Assembly (NCBI GenBank): GCA_002749535.1
Contig: MZZL01000133.1
Span: 260,500-324,499 of the forward strand
Source of the DNA: Apophysomyces variabilis
Lineage: Eukaryota; Mucoromycota; Mucoromycetes; Mucorales; Mucoraceae
Direction: 5' to 3'
Length of the DNA: 64,000 nt
The position numbers and the translations under genes are program-made. The notes below the pieces were generated by a model. The model ran no database searches. It was given only the letters and a program-made list of their open reading frames with translations, and had not been told where the DNA came from. Below are positions 23,386 through 33,713 of this stretch, in pieces (the first letter of the stretch is position 1; each line of letters opens with the position of its first letter).

Positions 23386-23410
23386 TTTGTCAAAAAGGTG
23401 GCTTACAGTA

Positions 23411-23509
23411 GTTCCCTGCAGCTACTAGGGTGGGATAACCGAATGCTTTATATTTCATTTTATAGTAGCACAAATACATATCATAAACCTTACCACCTAG
23501 CCTCTTGCA
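23411..23509 (-). promoter_or_regulatory. Shared upstream block, HET-like copy 6
   Basis: On the minus strand: AAGAGGCTAGGTGG, GTATTTGTGCTACTATAAAA, AAATATAAAGCATTCGG and TTATCCCACCCTAG, parallel to the copy 3 block. The TATA-like AAATATAAAGCA falls 40-60 bp before the ATG. Confidence 0.6.
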
Positions 23510-24611
23510 AACTGGTCATGTGTAAAGTTTCACTCGCTGACGAGCGGTCCGAAGGGGTGTAGTTGTTTCCCTGCTTTGCAGAATATCTTATCGCACACTG
23601 TTTATGAAGAGAGGTCCATAACGTTCGGACTATATGCTTGAAAGAGGGCAGACAAACGCATGGACCATCGGACGATCTGGTGGTGTATATCCCGATCCCG
23701 ATTTTAACGGCCCCAAGCCCCTTATGTGCCTTCCGATGCTAATATGATTAGATGTGTGTTTATTACTATGGATAGTTACTCCTATTACAAGGAGTTCTTA
23801 ACATGAGTAAGTCAAGAAAACATAAGGAACATCGTCTTTATTCAAACTGATAGTTGAGTTGTACTTTCAACGTCAAGCCGAGTATTATCCTTATTGTAAT
23901 ACTGACGGATAGTATCAATTGGATGATTTGGGAGCCGGTAGAACTATGCCATTAAACGAGTATTAATGATTGCTAACCGATTTACTTATAGAGTGATGAC
24001 TCCGTATTTATCTTGTTTAACAAGAAACATCGGTTAGGCTTTGGTCTGTTTATTTGTTCTCAATTGTTTTTCACTTTGTTCTGTGATTCTCATTACTTCG
24101 CCACTAAACTTGGCTGGATCCACAAAGTTTATTGGTTTTGTGACCTAGCTAAGCAAATTTTCCCATAGTTATCAAAATGACCGTCTTTGCTTTGGTCTAT
24201 TGTTATTCATGGTCTATTAGCAATCATTCAGATCGAGTATAAGGTTCTCAAAGTACCCAAATAATCCAGAGGATATATTCCACTCTAATTCATTATCAAT
24301 CCATTAACGATTTCGTTGGGTCCTGTAGAAATGACTATACTCCACAGCTAACGCTTTCTTAATTGGATTTCATCCATTCAAAGCTATTCACGTTTTTATC
24401 TTTGATCCATCTTTACTTGTACCTTTTCTTGTGACCCTTTTAATATTTAAGCATACGAGTCTGTTACTTACATTCACTACAAGGGCCTATATTCCTTACA
24501 TGTCATGGTCAGATTATCTCAACTATTGCATTGTGGGTACACCAAGATCCTTCGAAATAAAATTGCAGAAATCAATGGAGTCACTTTGCAAAAGAGGTAT
24601 TGTCCACTTTA
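23510..24611. other. Intergenic, no gene seen
   Basis: About 1.1 kb of AT-rich sequence. No family-like frame on either strand and no splice-linked exons recognised. Confidence 0.4.
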
Positions 24612-25901
24612 TCAAATAATAACAAATTCGCCATAATGCTTGTAATCGGTACATGGATCGTCCCGGACATCGTGTGTCGACTCCGCAACCCAAACACCTT
24701 TTGATCCAACACATCGAAGAATTGCGTTTGGTTCGTCATCTACCCCTGTGGCCAAAAGAATATCGATCACCGATTCAACTTCACCACCCAATAGCGCAAT
24801 GGATCTGGGAGGAACCTCCGGCGATGACGGGGTGGTGTAAGGTCCCGACACTTTCAATGCATGCTTTCCATCGTACATTATAGTGTCTATATTAGCATGC
24901 ACTGTTTTAAATAAAGACGATCTTACAACCCAAGTTTGCTCGTCTTTTATAAACGATGGCAACTGATAAGGAAGCCTTCGACCGAAAGGAAGCTGGTCTT
25001 CCAACAGTAAAATTTTACCTTCCATGTCTAGGATATCGAACAGAGCCATTTTCAATTCAATCATATGATTGATAGCTCTGTCTTCATCCACCAACCTTTG
25101 TAGATCACCCTTATATTTCGTGTGGGGAAGTATGGCGAAGAGACGATCGATGTATTTCGTGGATTTGGAGTTGATGATCGCCTTAATGAGAGTATGCTGG
25201 TTGAACTCGATGTCCCATTCAATCTTGAGATATGTGTCCCATAGGAGATAAGGAATCATGATACCGTTTCCTCTTAGTATGATGAGTTCCAGCTTATTGT
25301 CCTTCACACCAATAGTCCGTTCGCTAATGACCCAACATCGACAAGCCCATTCTTTGATAACATCGCAAATAAACATGGTTGCCGGCAATGAGCTTAGACA
25401 TTCTCTTAGCTGTATATCATGTTGTGTGGGTTCAGCCCTGTTACATTCTACCTCGTTCCGAGATATTAGCTCAATCGTCGTTTCGATATCTTCCTTGGTA
25501 ACCATATCCATTCGAGGGTTTTGGTGGCAGTAACAGAGATCAGGAACTGCAACGATCTTTTTCGCGCGTCGATATATATTGTCCATGTTTTTGATAGCTT
25601 TTTTTCGCTGAATTGCGTCTGTTTGATTGATGCATATGGTATCGATCCAGAGATAAGGTATAACATCGCGGTATAAATGGCATAATTTGATCAGATTGTA
25701 GCGAGATACGGAAGTGACAAATGTCACATAGTTAGGTGTTTGTGCTCTCCACTGAGGATGTTCCCCCCACCGATATGAAATTGCGTAGTAATCAGGAACA
25801 TTTTCATCGAATGGCTTGGACACACAAATGAGGTGGCCATACGTAGATTTGGTGTCTAGCAAGACAATGTCACCGAGTGTCTGCAATGAGCTTACTTGCA
25901 T
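24612..25901 (-). CDS. HET-domain-like protein, copy 7 (intact)
   Basis: Single exon, 429 aa, ATG at 25901. The first eight residues (MQVSSLQT) are extra compared with paralogues, which begin at the following DIVLLDTKSTYG. Motifs: YYAISYRWGEHPQWR, IPYLWIDTICINQTD, RAKKIVAVPDLCYCHQN, EWACRCWVISERTIGV, STKYIDRLFAILPH, LKVSGPYTTPSSPE and YGEFVII at the end. It is most like copies 3 and 6. The upstream DNA retains TTGTCTGGCTAT from the common block. Same strand as copy 6 and about 1.2 kb upstream of it, so the pair is a head-to-tail duplication inverted relative to the rest of the array. Confidence 0.85.
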   Translation of the reverse strand: MQVSSLQTLGDIVLLDTKSTYGHLICVSKPFDENVPDYYAISYRWGEHPQWRAQTPNYVTFVTSVSRYNLIKLCHLYRDVIPYLWIDTICINQTDAIQRKKAIKNMDNIYRRAKKIVAVPDLCYCHQNPRMDMVTKEDIETTIELISRNEVECNRAEPTQHDIQLRECLSSLPATMFICDVIKEWACRCWVISERTIGVKDNKLELIILRGNGIMIPYLLWDTYLKIEWDIEFNQHTLIKAIINSKSTKYIDRLFAILPHTKYKGDLQRLVDEDRAINHMIELKMALFDILDMEGKILLLEDQLPFGRRLPYQLPSFIKDEQTWVVRSSLFKTVHANIDTIMYDGKHALKVSGPYTTPSSPEVPPRSIALLGGEVESVIDILLATGVDDEPNAILRCVGSKGVWVAESTHDVRDDPCTDYKHYGEFVII

Positions 25902-25924
25902 CTCCTAACAGTGAGGGGACTTTC

Positions 25925-25975
25925 ATAGCCAGACAACAAAGCTTGTAGAACTGAGTATGTTTGTATCGCACCGCA
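25925..25975 (-). promoter_or_regulatory. Partial shared block, HET-like copy 7
   Basis: On the minus strand TACAAACATACTCAG is followed by GCTTTGTTGTCTGGCTATGA. Only the 3' half (TTGTCTGGCTAT) matches the blocks of copies 1 and 3 well. Confidence 0.4.
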
Positions 25976-27072
25976 CTGTAATACAAAGAAAAGATTTTAG
26001 TCTTTACCTTCTTCTGTCTTGGACAAATAAAATTCCTCCTCTATGCAGTGATGGCATCTTTTCGGTCGATAAGTCTCATGCTATGGTTGGCGTATAATAC
26101 CAGCTGTTTCGCTGTTAGGGTTATACATCTTTACTTAAGCCTCTAAGTCCGTAGCACTATATGTGTCTTTTTGATGTGGCATTCCTGTCAATAGGTTTCT
26201 AATGATGTTATTCTGTTCTATCCTTGCTAGTGAGTTTTGCTACACATTATGGCTGTTGTCAAAGGACGAGGGCATCTGCTCATAAGAAGTAGGATTGCTA
26301 AGATCGAATCTCCTCTTGCAATATTGAAACGACAATGCAGGATCGGAAACGGCGAAATAAAAGGAAAAAGGTTTTGCTATCTATCTGTCACCTCTCGGGA
26401 CCTAGCATTTTGTCGCAAACATGACCGAGTTATCCAGTGCTAAAATCAATCCAATGATAGATAATTTCTAACAGACGACCGCCAACATGCCTATGCGAGT
26501 CCTTACGAAAATATTTTGCCATTTATCACATCTGGGAAGGATTGAAAAAAAATCGTGCAAAAGAACTTGAAATAACAATGACAAACGTGGTAAACTCCTG
26601 AGAGATACCCATATTCGTTTAAACAGACCTTACTTGTTTTACATGTCTTTTTGTACAAAAAAACAACAAGGCCATTTCGCTTACCTGAACAGTAGGATAA
26701 TTTCGTTTTCGCCTCGGCATGAATGTTCTATGTAAATCTGAGTATCCGCATGAATAACATTGCTCTTTCTTCAGTTTGGTAGCTTACACTATAGCACCAT
26801 CAACGACATGCTAAAAGCCTGTGACACAATATATACCGCGACGTCCCCGGTAAAAGCATGCAAAAACTACGGGCGATATACAGTGCAATAGCTGCTGTTG
26901 TACATACAAGTTACTTATTGCTATTTGCTCTGCTTATTCAATCTATAGTAAAGAGCTTCGTGACAGTACAAGCTACATACAATTTCCAAAACAATTGGTG
27001 AAGTGTTATATGCAGCAGTATGTTATTCAGTTCATAGCACGAGATTAAATAAGGCTGACCAGAGTCAACCTT
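25976..27072. other. Intergenic, no gene seen
   Basis: Roughly 1.1 kb between divergently oriented copies 7 and 8. A 68-codon frame near 26237 shows no family feature. Confidence 0.4.
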
Positions 27073-27125
27073 TCTATTTGTGTCACTATCTAAGCCAATG
27101 TGATCACTCAGCCATCCAACTCTTT
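27073..27125 (+). promoter_or_regulatory. Shared upstream block, HET-like copy 8
   Basis: TTCTATTTGTGTCACTATCTAAGCC and GATCACTCAGCCATCC match the middle of the copy 3 block. The flanking GCTAGG box is not evident. Confidence 0.45.
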
Positions 27126-27188
27126 ATCAAGTTTAACTTCATTTATGGTTTTGCTAGTAACACTGTTGCTCCTGTTTGTTACAGACGG

Positions 27189-28457
27189 ATGAATGAGATT
27201 GTTCTTTTGGATACAGAGTCCAACTTGAAGCATATCAAATGCATATCTGTACCATACGATGGAGATGTCGCTGAATATTACGCGGTTTCGTATCGATGGG
27301 GCCTGCATCGCGAGTGGAAAGTAAAAACGCCAAATTATGTGGCGTCCATTACATCAATATCGCGGAATAATCTAATCAAGTTATGCGAGATATATCGAGC
27401 TAAAATACGCTATCTCTGGATTGATGTGGTGTGCATCAATCAAGCTGATGTATTTCACAGGAAAATGGCCATTAAGAACATGGATAATATTTATCGACGA
27501 GCAAAAAGAATCGTTGCAGTGCCCGACCTGTGCTATGACAGTAAAAGTCCTCAAATGGGATATCTTATCAGGGAAGGCGTGGAGTTATCAGTCGAAGAAA
27601 TGTCACTTGGAGAAATAAAACAAAATGTTGATGGTCCTTTGGATGCTTTGCATACAGGTCGGACATGGAAATTAACCCGCATCGAGTTTATTCGTAAAGT
27701 CATCCATGAATGGGCATGTCGATGTTGGGTAATCAGCGAGCGTACTATTGGCGTGAAATATGATAAGCTGGACATAATCATATTAAGAGAAAATGGCGCG
27801 AAGATTGCCTACTTACAATGGAGTACACGACTTTACGTGGACTGGGATATTGAGTTTGATCAAGATACCCTCATCAAGACAATCATTAGTTCGGAATCCA
27901 CCAAGTGCATCGACCGTCTTTTCGCCATCCTTCCGCACACAAAGTATAAGGATGCTGTGCAGCAGTTGGTAGACGAGGGCCAAAAGGTCGATGATATGAG
28001 AGACTTGAAGCTGACATTGTTCAATATCCTAGACACGGAGGGTAAAATATTGCTATTGCAACAAATCGCTTTGGATTACGGTGACTTCCGACATGTCTTG
28101 CCATCATTTACGGAGGAAGAATTGATATCATTTTCAAAACTCGATTATGCAGATCAGATGTGCTGCTGCAACATCCAGACAACTACACAGGATGGGATAC
28201 CCGCAATAAAGGTCTCTGGTCCGTATACCGTCAACAATCGTCGTATATATTCAACCAAAAGCGACAAGCTACTAGACACCAAAGTCAATGCCGTTGTTGA
28301 CATCCTGCTTGTCAAGAAACAACTGGGGTATTTCAACGTTACGTACCAAAGTCTTCGATGCTTCGAGTCGAATGGTATTTGGGTGTTGGGTTCCGTTATA
28401 GATAAACAGGTCCCACAAAGTGAACGATTCAATTATGGAGAATTTACAATAGTGTAA
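27189..28457 (+). CDS. HET-domain-like protein, copy 8 (intact)
   Basis: Single exon, 422 aa from MNEIVLLDTESNLKH at 27189. The frame is open upstream to 27003, but that stretch overlaps the shared promoter block and is not conserved in paralogues. Motifs: YYAVSYRWGLHREWK, IRYLWIDVVCINQAD, RAKRIVAVPDLCYD, EWACRCWVISERTIGV and SESTKCIDRLFAILPH. The N-terminal half resembles copies 4/9 while the linker is short as in copies 3/6/7, so it bridges the two subfamilies. The last third is divergent. Confidence 0.83.
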   Translation: MNEIVLLDTESNLKHIKCISVPYDGDVAEYYAVSYRWGLHREWKVKTPNYVASITSISRNNLIKLCEIYRAKIRYLWIDVVCINQADVFHRKMAIKNMDNIYRRAKRIVAVPDLCYDSKSPQMGYLIREGVELSVEEMSLGEIKQNVDGPLDALHTGRTWKLTRIEFIRKVIHEWACRCWVISERTIGVKYDKLDIIILRENGAKIAYLQWSTRLYVDWDIEFDQDTLIKTIISSESTKCIDRLFAILPHTKYKDAVQQLVDEGQKVDDMRDLKLTLFNILDTEGKILLLQQIALDYGDFRHVLPSFTEEELISFSKLDYADQMCCCNIQTTTQDGIPAIKVSGPYTVNNRRIYSTKSDKLLDTKVNAVVDILLVKKQLGYFNVTYQSLRCFESNGIWVLGSVIDKQVPQSERFNYGEFTIV

Positions 28458-29125
28458 TAAAGCTATTGCCGATGAAAACATTTCCCCAGGAGCCGGACAC
28501 ATCACAGCATGATTGCTGTGTGCCTTATGTAAAAGCTCAGGAAAAGAAAAATTAGAATTTGGCCAGGGGATCTGCTTTTTACCATACGGATATCAAAGCA
28601 TTCCATGCAATCAGAGAAGCTACACAAGCTCGTTACACTTTCACATTGATATTGCTGTTTTTTTAAACTACTAACCTTCCATTACCCTGCGCCCATCATG
28701 CTTGCTCGCTCTATTGTCCAGGTCCCTAACTACAGTGGGTAAGAATATACTTTCATACCTTCCCTTCCAGTCCGCAACCTGATAATCAAAATGTATTTAT
28801 GCACCGTTCACAAACGGATAAAAGCAACTACTTTTGCTGCACTCTGTCGCCCACTTTGCGGAAACACAGAAAATGGCAGTGCCGTTCGGCGTTATGATAG
28901 TGTAAATGAAACCATCACGCATTATAAGTGATCCGTGGACTTTCTGCAAATTGTGTTATACTCCGTAATTCCGTGCGGAAACCTAAGCAGGTTTACACAA
29001 ACGATACTTGTGCGCTTGTAATACCGTCAAAGCCGACAAAGGTACTAAGCCATCTAATTCTGTTTGCGGTGAAAAACTGCTTTGTTTATTGCAGTAACTC
29101 TTTTCTCGATTATTTGTGACGGACA
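28458..29125. other. Intergenic with a possible exon-like fragment
   Basis: An ATG at 28699 opens a 14-codon stretch (MLARSIVQVPNYSG) ending at GTAAGAAT, which looks like a first exon with a mitochondrial-type presequence. I could not connect it to a convincing second exon. Otherwise nothing seen. Confidence 0.25.
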
Positions 29126-30373
29126 ATGGGCGAAATCGTGCTGCTGGATACGAGCTCACGCCGCAATAACATTAAATGCATATCGATACCATTTGATGAA
29201 GACATTCCTGAATATTATGCAATATCCTACAGGTGGGGGATGCATGCTGAGTGGCAACTGAAGACGCCAAATTATGTAGCATCCATCACTTCAGTTTCGC
29301 AGAGCAATCTGGTCAAATTGTGCCAGTTATATTGCCGTGAAATATCTTACCTTTGGATCGATGTCGTGTGTATCAATCAAGCGGATATATTTCACAGGAA
29401 GATGGCCATCAAAAACATGGATGACATTTACCGACGGGCGAAAAGAATTATTGCCGTGCCAGATCTATGTTATTGCAGGGAAAATCCTCACCCGATTGGT
29501 GCCACCGAAGTAGATATTGATTCTGCGGTCAAGGAAATATCGGACAAAGAAATATGGCATGCTAATGGAGCGTCAATTGAAGTTCTGCGTATTCTTTCCT
29601 TGAAGGGCGTCAACTTTATTATCGAGGTTATTCAAGACTGGGCAAACAGGTGCTGGGTGATCAGTGAACGTACTATTGGTGTGAAGAATAACAAAATGGA
29701 TATGATACTAATAAGAACCGAAGCTAAGGTCCCTTATCAGCAGTGGAAAAGATGCATCGATGTTAACTGGAACATCGACTTCGACCAGGATACTCTCATC
29801 AATACAATTCTTTATTGCGACTCAACAAAGTACATCGATCGTCTGTTTGCCATACTTCCTCATACCAAGTATAGGGATGCGATGCACAGATTGGTCGATG
29901 AGGGCAGAGCTATCGATAATATGATGGACTTGAAGATGGCTTTGTTCAGTATACTGGACATGGAGGGTAAATTACTACTATTGCAAAAGAATATGGCACT
30001 GTGTGGTACATCTGAAACTATCTTCAACAATCACGAATTACAATCGACACCCGTAGATTGCAAAAGTGTGACCTATTATTCAACCATTGAAGTAACAGTG
30101 CACAACGGGAACTACGGGCTAAAAGTGATAGGTCGCTATACCAACCCTGCCTCCCTCAGAATTACTCGGGCATCCACTGAACAACTAGGTGCTAAAGTAG
30201 AATCAGTGATCGACCTCATCCTTTCAGTCAACGCTTTGTATGATGCTCGCTTGTACACAATGCTTCGATGTGTCAAGTTAAATGGTGTTTGGTTTGCGCA
30301 TTCGATAGTGTATAGAGACCGCATAACGAAGTCAATGTATAGCAACGGTGAATTTGTGATATTTTTAGATTAG
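29126..30373 (+). CDS. HET-domain-like protein, copy 9 (intact)
   Basis: Single exon, 415 aa, ATG at 29126 (MGEIVLLDTSSRRNN). Motifs: YYAISYRWGMHAEWQ, ISYLWIDVVCINQAD, RAKRIIAVPDLCYC, DWANRCWVISERTIGV and STKYIDRLFAILPHTKY. Short linker between the HET core and the DWANRCW motif. The C-terminal third is divergent but keeps GLKVIGRYTNPAS at the position of the family GPYTIP motif and ends NGEFVIF. Last recognised member of the array. Confidence 0.83.
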   Translation: MGEIVLLDTSSRRNNIKCISIPFDEDIPEYYAISYRWGMHAEWQLKTPNYVASITSVSQSNLVKLCQLYCREISYLWIDVVCINQADIFHRKMAIKNMDDIYRRAKRIIAVPDLCYCRENPHPIGATEVDIDSAVKEISDKEIWHANGASIEVLRILSLKGVNFIIEVIQDWANRCWVISERTIGVKNNKMDMILIRTEAKVPYQQWKRCIDVNWNIDFDQDTLINTILYCDSTKYIDRLFAILPHTKYRDAMHRLVDEGRAIDNMMDLKMALFSILDMEGKLLLLQKNMALCGTSETIFNNHELQSTPVDCKSVTYYSTIEVTVHNGNYGLKVIGRYTNPASLRITRASTEQLGAKVESVIDLILSVNALYDARLYTMLRCVKLNGVWFAHSIVYRDRITKSMYSNGEFVIFLD

Positions 30374-31318
30374 AGTAGATTGTTGAAGTGAATGAAGGCA
30401 CTAAGTCTGCACTGTACTCATCCGGAAGGATATTGATCCATCAAAATCCCGTATCCTGCGCTGTCTAAGAGCGTCTACTTGTTCTATAAGATATTTGATG
30501 TGTTGTCTATAGTGGAGATCAATACCTAAAAGCGTCGTATTTTCGATGTCTTTTAACAAATCCATATCGCCAATAAAGCTATGATAAAAAAGAAAGAGGC
30601 AGTTTGTATTGTATCCAAGCTCAATGCTTTTGTATCATTTGATCCTGTTTGGCCGTTCGAGCTATCGGACTACATGGCTGCCCTTTTATATGAACTGTCT
30701 AATTCTATCATGACCATGGACGCTTGTCATCTACCGCTTAGAATCCATATCACAGCCGCTTGTCTGCGCTTAATGGAGTAACCTTATACCGTCCCTTCAA
30801 GACAAACATTGCTATCAATTGCAGAACCGATTTCGTATCTTGCACCTTGTGATTGGTATATAATATTGTCTCCTATGGTTTTCAATGAGAGCAACGCTAG
30901 AGCGTTAGCCGCTATTATACTACTTCCTGATCGTAATTTTGTATTGTGCGCCGAGGTCCCTGTAACCTCTCCAGTTAGTCCATAGCCAAACCAAGTGAGA
31001 TCCCCTTGGGTTTCAACGGAACAACAGTCTTGTCACGTTGTCGCACCTAAAGGATGGATAGAAACATATATTGACCCAGGGTTGAATGTTCGTTTACAAG
31101 ACATATGGAAAATAAGCATCACTAGTCTGTTCAAGCTGTATCACAGACATGGCGGTTTTGCCATTTTACTAGCTTCTTTTTATCTTAGTCTATTGACCTG
31201 ACAACAATAGGACCAGGTTCATTGTATGTTTCTCTGATTCCTTTGTATAAAATGTACGTATTGAAAAGAAATAAGCCCAGTCTTTGTTAATTTATTTTTT
31301 TCCATTTCTTTTCCCTTC
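30374..31318. other. Intergenic; weak gene-like fragment
   Basis: A frame from 30581 (FDPVWPFELSDYMAALLYEL) and another from 30995 read like helical protein but are not joined by clear splice sites. They may be remnants of one decayed gene. No function proposed. Confidence 0.25.
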
Positions 31319-32220
31319 ATGGTGGAAAGCACCATCAACATTACTGCTGTCATCCAAGAGGGTCCGACCTATACGTTAGATCAAGCCCAGTTTGGAATAA
31401 AAGTCGGGGATCTTGATGTTCAGTGTTACGCTCAGGATGTTCGAAGCATAACACTCTTGCAAACCCACAAGGCCCAAACGGGATATGCTGTTTCTGTAAC
31501 AGGTATTTGTCATAGAAACAAAGTCGTTTGAAATAAGAGGATTGGTTAGAACATACCGTACAGCTTATTCAAAATGGAACAACATTCGTGTCTTTAGGTC
31601 GATTGCGTAATCTAAACGAATCCTTGGCTCGGGGTGTACGTCCTGTGCTTCTGATCACAAGCATCCGATCGGTTGTCAGGCGTTCCATTAGCCGCGGAGC
31701 TAGTCCCGCTGACGATGACGTTAAGCTCCGCTCGGGACACAAGCGGTCCTTGGAAGAGGGAGAGCCGATGGAGACGGACAAGCGTAGTGGCGATACCGAG
31801 AACGAGGCTAATCGGAGCCAGGTGGAAGAAAATGGGACAAAGAAGGAAGAATCATCGAATAGCAAACGCATGCGTTCAAGTAACGAACAAACGACGAAGT
31901 GCGATATGTATACCGAGTTTAAGGAAGTGGACGGATGCTATTTTTTTATGCTACATGGACGGATAGCTTTTTTGCAACGGCATCTGGAAAAGGAGCCATT
32001 GGCTGAGTTGCATCAATTGCTGGATAACATGTATCAGCTGTACAAAGATAACCAATTTCAGGAGTTTGTCCAGGTAGCCACTTGCTTGCAAGCAATGTTA
32101 CGAGCTCATTACAATGCTATGGTGGAGCCATTGCCAAGCCGCATAAGCCTGCCGCAGGTCATTTATTTACCATCTGTTGTCTATGCTACCGTGACCAATA
32201 AACAACAACAACGATCATGA
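31319..32220 (+). CDS. Unidentified small nuclear-looking protein, 2 exons
   Basis: Exons 31319-31502 and 31598-32220 join across a GT-AG intron (GGTATTTG..CTTTAG) to 268 aa. I do not recognise it. The first 90 residues alternate short hydrophobic strands (TINITAVIQ, YAVSVTGRLR, VRPVLLITSI) as an OB-like fold would. A highly charged, basic/acidic disordered segment follows (RSGHKRSLEEGEPMETDKRS; KKEESSNSKRMRSS), consistent with a nuclear protein. The last 90 residues are helical (IAFLQRHLEKEPLAELHQLL; QVATCLQAMLRAHYNAM). The ATG follows a pyrimidine-rich leader. Function and partners unknown. Confidence 0.6.
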
Positions 32221-33207
32221 GCTTCTAGATGAATATATCCTTATAAAACCCTAACTGTCTGCCAACATATCTTACCCATGGAGCGGATTCTATTTCGCAT
32301 GCTTATGCTGTCAGAGCATAAAGTTAAAGTTAGTTTCTAAGTTCAAAGTCATCTGTACATGCGACAGCCCCTGCTTTTCCTGCGCGCTAATTAAGACTGA
32401 GATCCGGATGGAATAAGAGATAGTTGCTTGTACATACAAACAGCTTTGCTTATTTGTAAGAGAACAAAGTCTTAATTGCTAGTAAATTTTTAGAGCACTT
32501 TGGAAATTGGCAGAAGGTATGGATTATTATTTGCCTATCTCTGCCTTTGACTATGACTTTTTAAAGTTTCGGAAGATGCTGTCCAACAATGCGGACGCTT
32601 AGATCTGATCCGAGCGGAGTGTCGCTTTTCCGTTTGAGAAGAGAAGCGATAGAAGCAGAGATAATGATGCACTCCTAAATGCAACATTTAATGGTGCTTT
32701 TTCCCATGCGATTCTCTGGCAGTCATTGATCCTGATGCCAGAAATATGTCATAAAATTCAGTATCCTAACTTTGGGAAGCATTATCCAACAGCAGAGTAC
32801 ACAGAGACCGTCTCAAGCAAGTTACTATGTTACTGCTTCATATTCGGAAAGATACAACACGTTCTCCTGATTAAAAATTTAGAAAAGAATGAAAAAGTAT
32901 CGGAAACAAAGCTAAAGCGAACTTTACATCAAGAGCCGGACTGTCACGTGAAGTAGCCCGGGATCAGGGGATGGGTGCTGTTTGTGAGAGAGGAGAAAGA
33001 GAGCTCTCACAGAGAGGAAGGGGATGAGGGCCGATGGGTAAGAATATATGGTTGATCGGGCGGCAAAGGTTGGAACCTTCTTCCTGACACATCCATAAGC
33101 GTACGTAGATCAATCCATCCAGCACATCCATCCATCCATCCATTCATCGTTTTATGCAATTTCTGAAGGCGAACAAATAAAATACTGATATCGGTCGTCC
33201 ATATAGA
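32221..33207. other. Intergenic; 5' flank of RPL34
   Basis: No gene recognised. Contains a tandem ATCC/CATC microsatellite (about 33111-33146) and GAGAGA-rich stretches shortly upstream of the ribosomal protein gene. Confidence 0.5.
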
Positions 33208-33713
33208 ATGGCCCAACGTCTTACCTACAGACGCCGTTTGTCATACAACACTCGTTCTAACCGTGTCCGCGTTGTGAAGACACCTGGTAAAGAACTTAAA
33301 AAAATTGAGACCGCATGGCCCACACGGGCATCATAGGAAACAGTAGAATTCATTCTCTTCTCTTTTTTTTCTCTTTTATTTTCCTTCGTTTTAATGTAGG
33401 TGCCAAGCTTGTGTACCAGTATGAGAAGAAGCCCGTGAAGGCTCCTCGTTGCGGTGACTGTGGGGAGGCTCTTCAAGGTGTAAGTGATTCATAGGAGGAG
33501 CCGGAGAAAAAGGAACGTGGTGGTTAATGTGGCAACATGTAGATCAAGGCTCTTCGTGCTCGGGAATTCGCCAACATTTCCAAGACTCAGAAGAGTGTTA
33601 GCCGTGCTTACGGTGGTTCGCGCTGTTCTCACTGTGTGCGTAACCGTATTGTCCGTGCTTTCTTGATCGAAGAACAAAAGATCGTGAAGCGTGTGCTCAA
33701 GGCCCAGAAATAG
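33208..33713 (+). CDS. rpl34: 60S ribosomal protein L34 (eL34), 3 exons
   Basis: Exons 33208-33286, 33400-33479 and 33543-33713 give 109 aa with phases closing. The N-terminus [19 protein letters not shown] and the C-terminal [32 protein letters not shown] are diagnostic of eukaryotic L34. It keeps the zinc-ribbon-type cysteine pairs (APRCGDC and GSRCSHC). It is a structural component of the large ribosomal subunit in the cytosol. Length is normal for the family. The first intron has a strong pyrimidine tract before ATGTAG; the frame reading through it in the flanking DNA is not coding. Confidence 0.97.

Noticed and set aside
25880..25901. Tiny intron at the start of HET-like copy 7 (GTAAGC..TTGCAG)
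   Set aside because: Only 15 bp, far too short to be spliced. The ATG at 25901 with a slightly longer N-terminus is simpler.
27003..27188. N-terminal extension of HET-like copy 8
   Set aside because: Paralogues start at the MxEIVLLDT motif, and the extension overlaps the shared promoter-like block.
33111..33146. CRISPR-like or minisatellite array
   Set aside because: Simple ATCC/CATC tetranucleotide repeat without spacers. No CRISPR array or bacterial feature is present anywhere.
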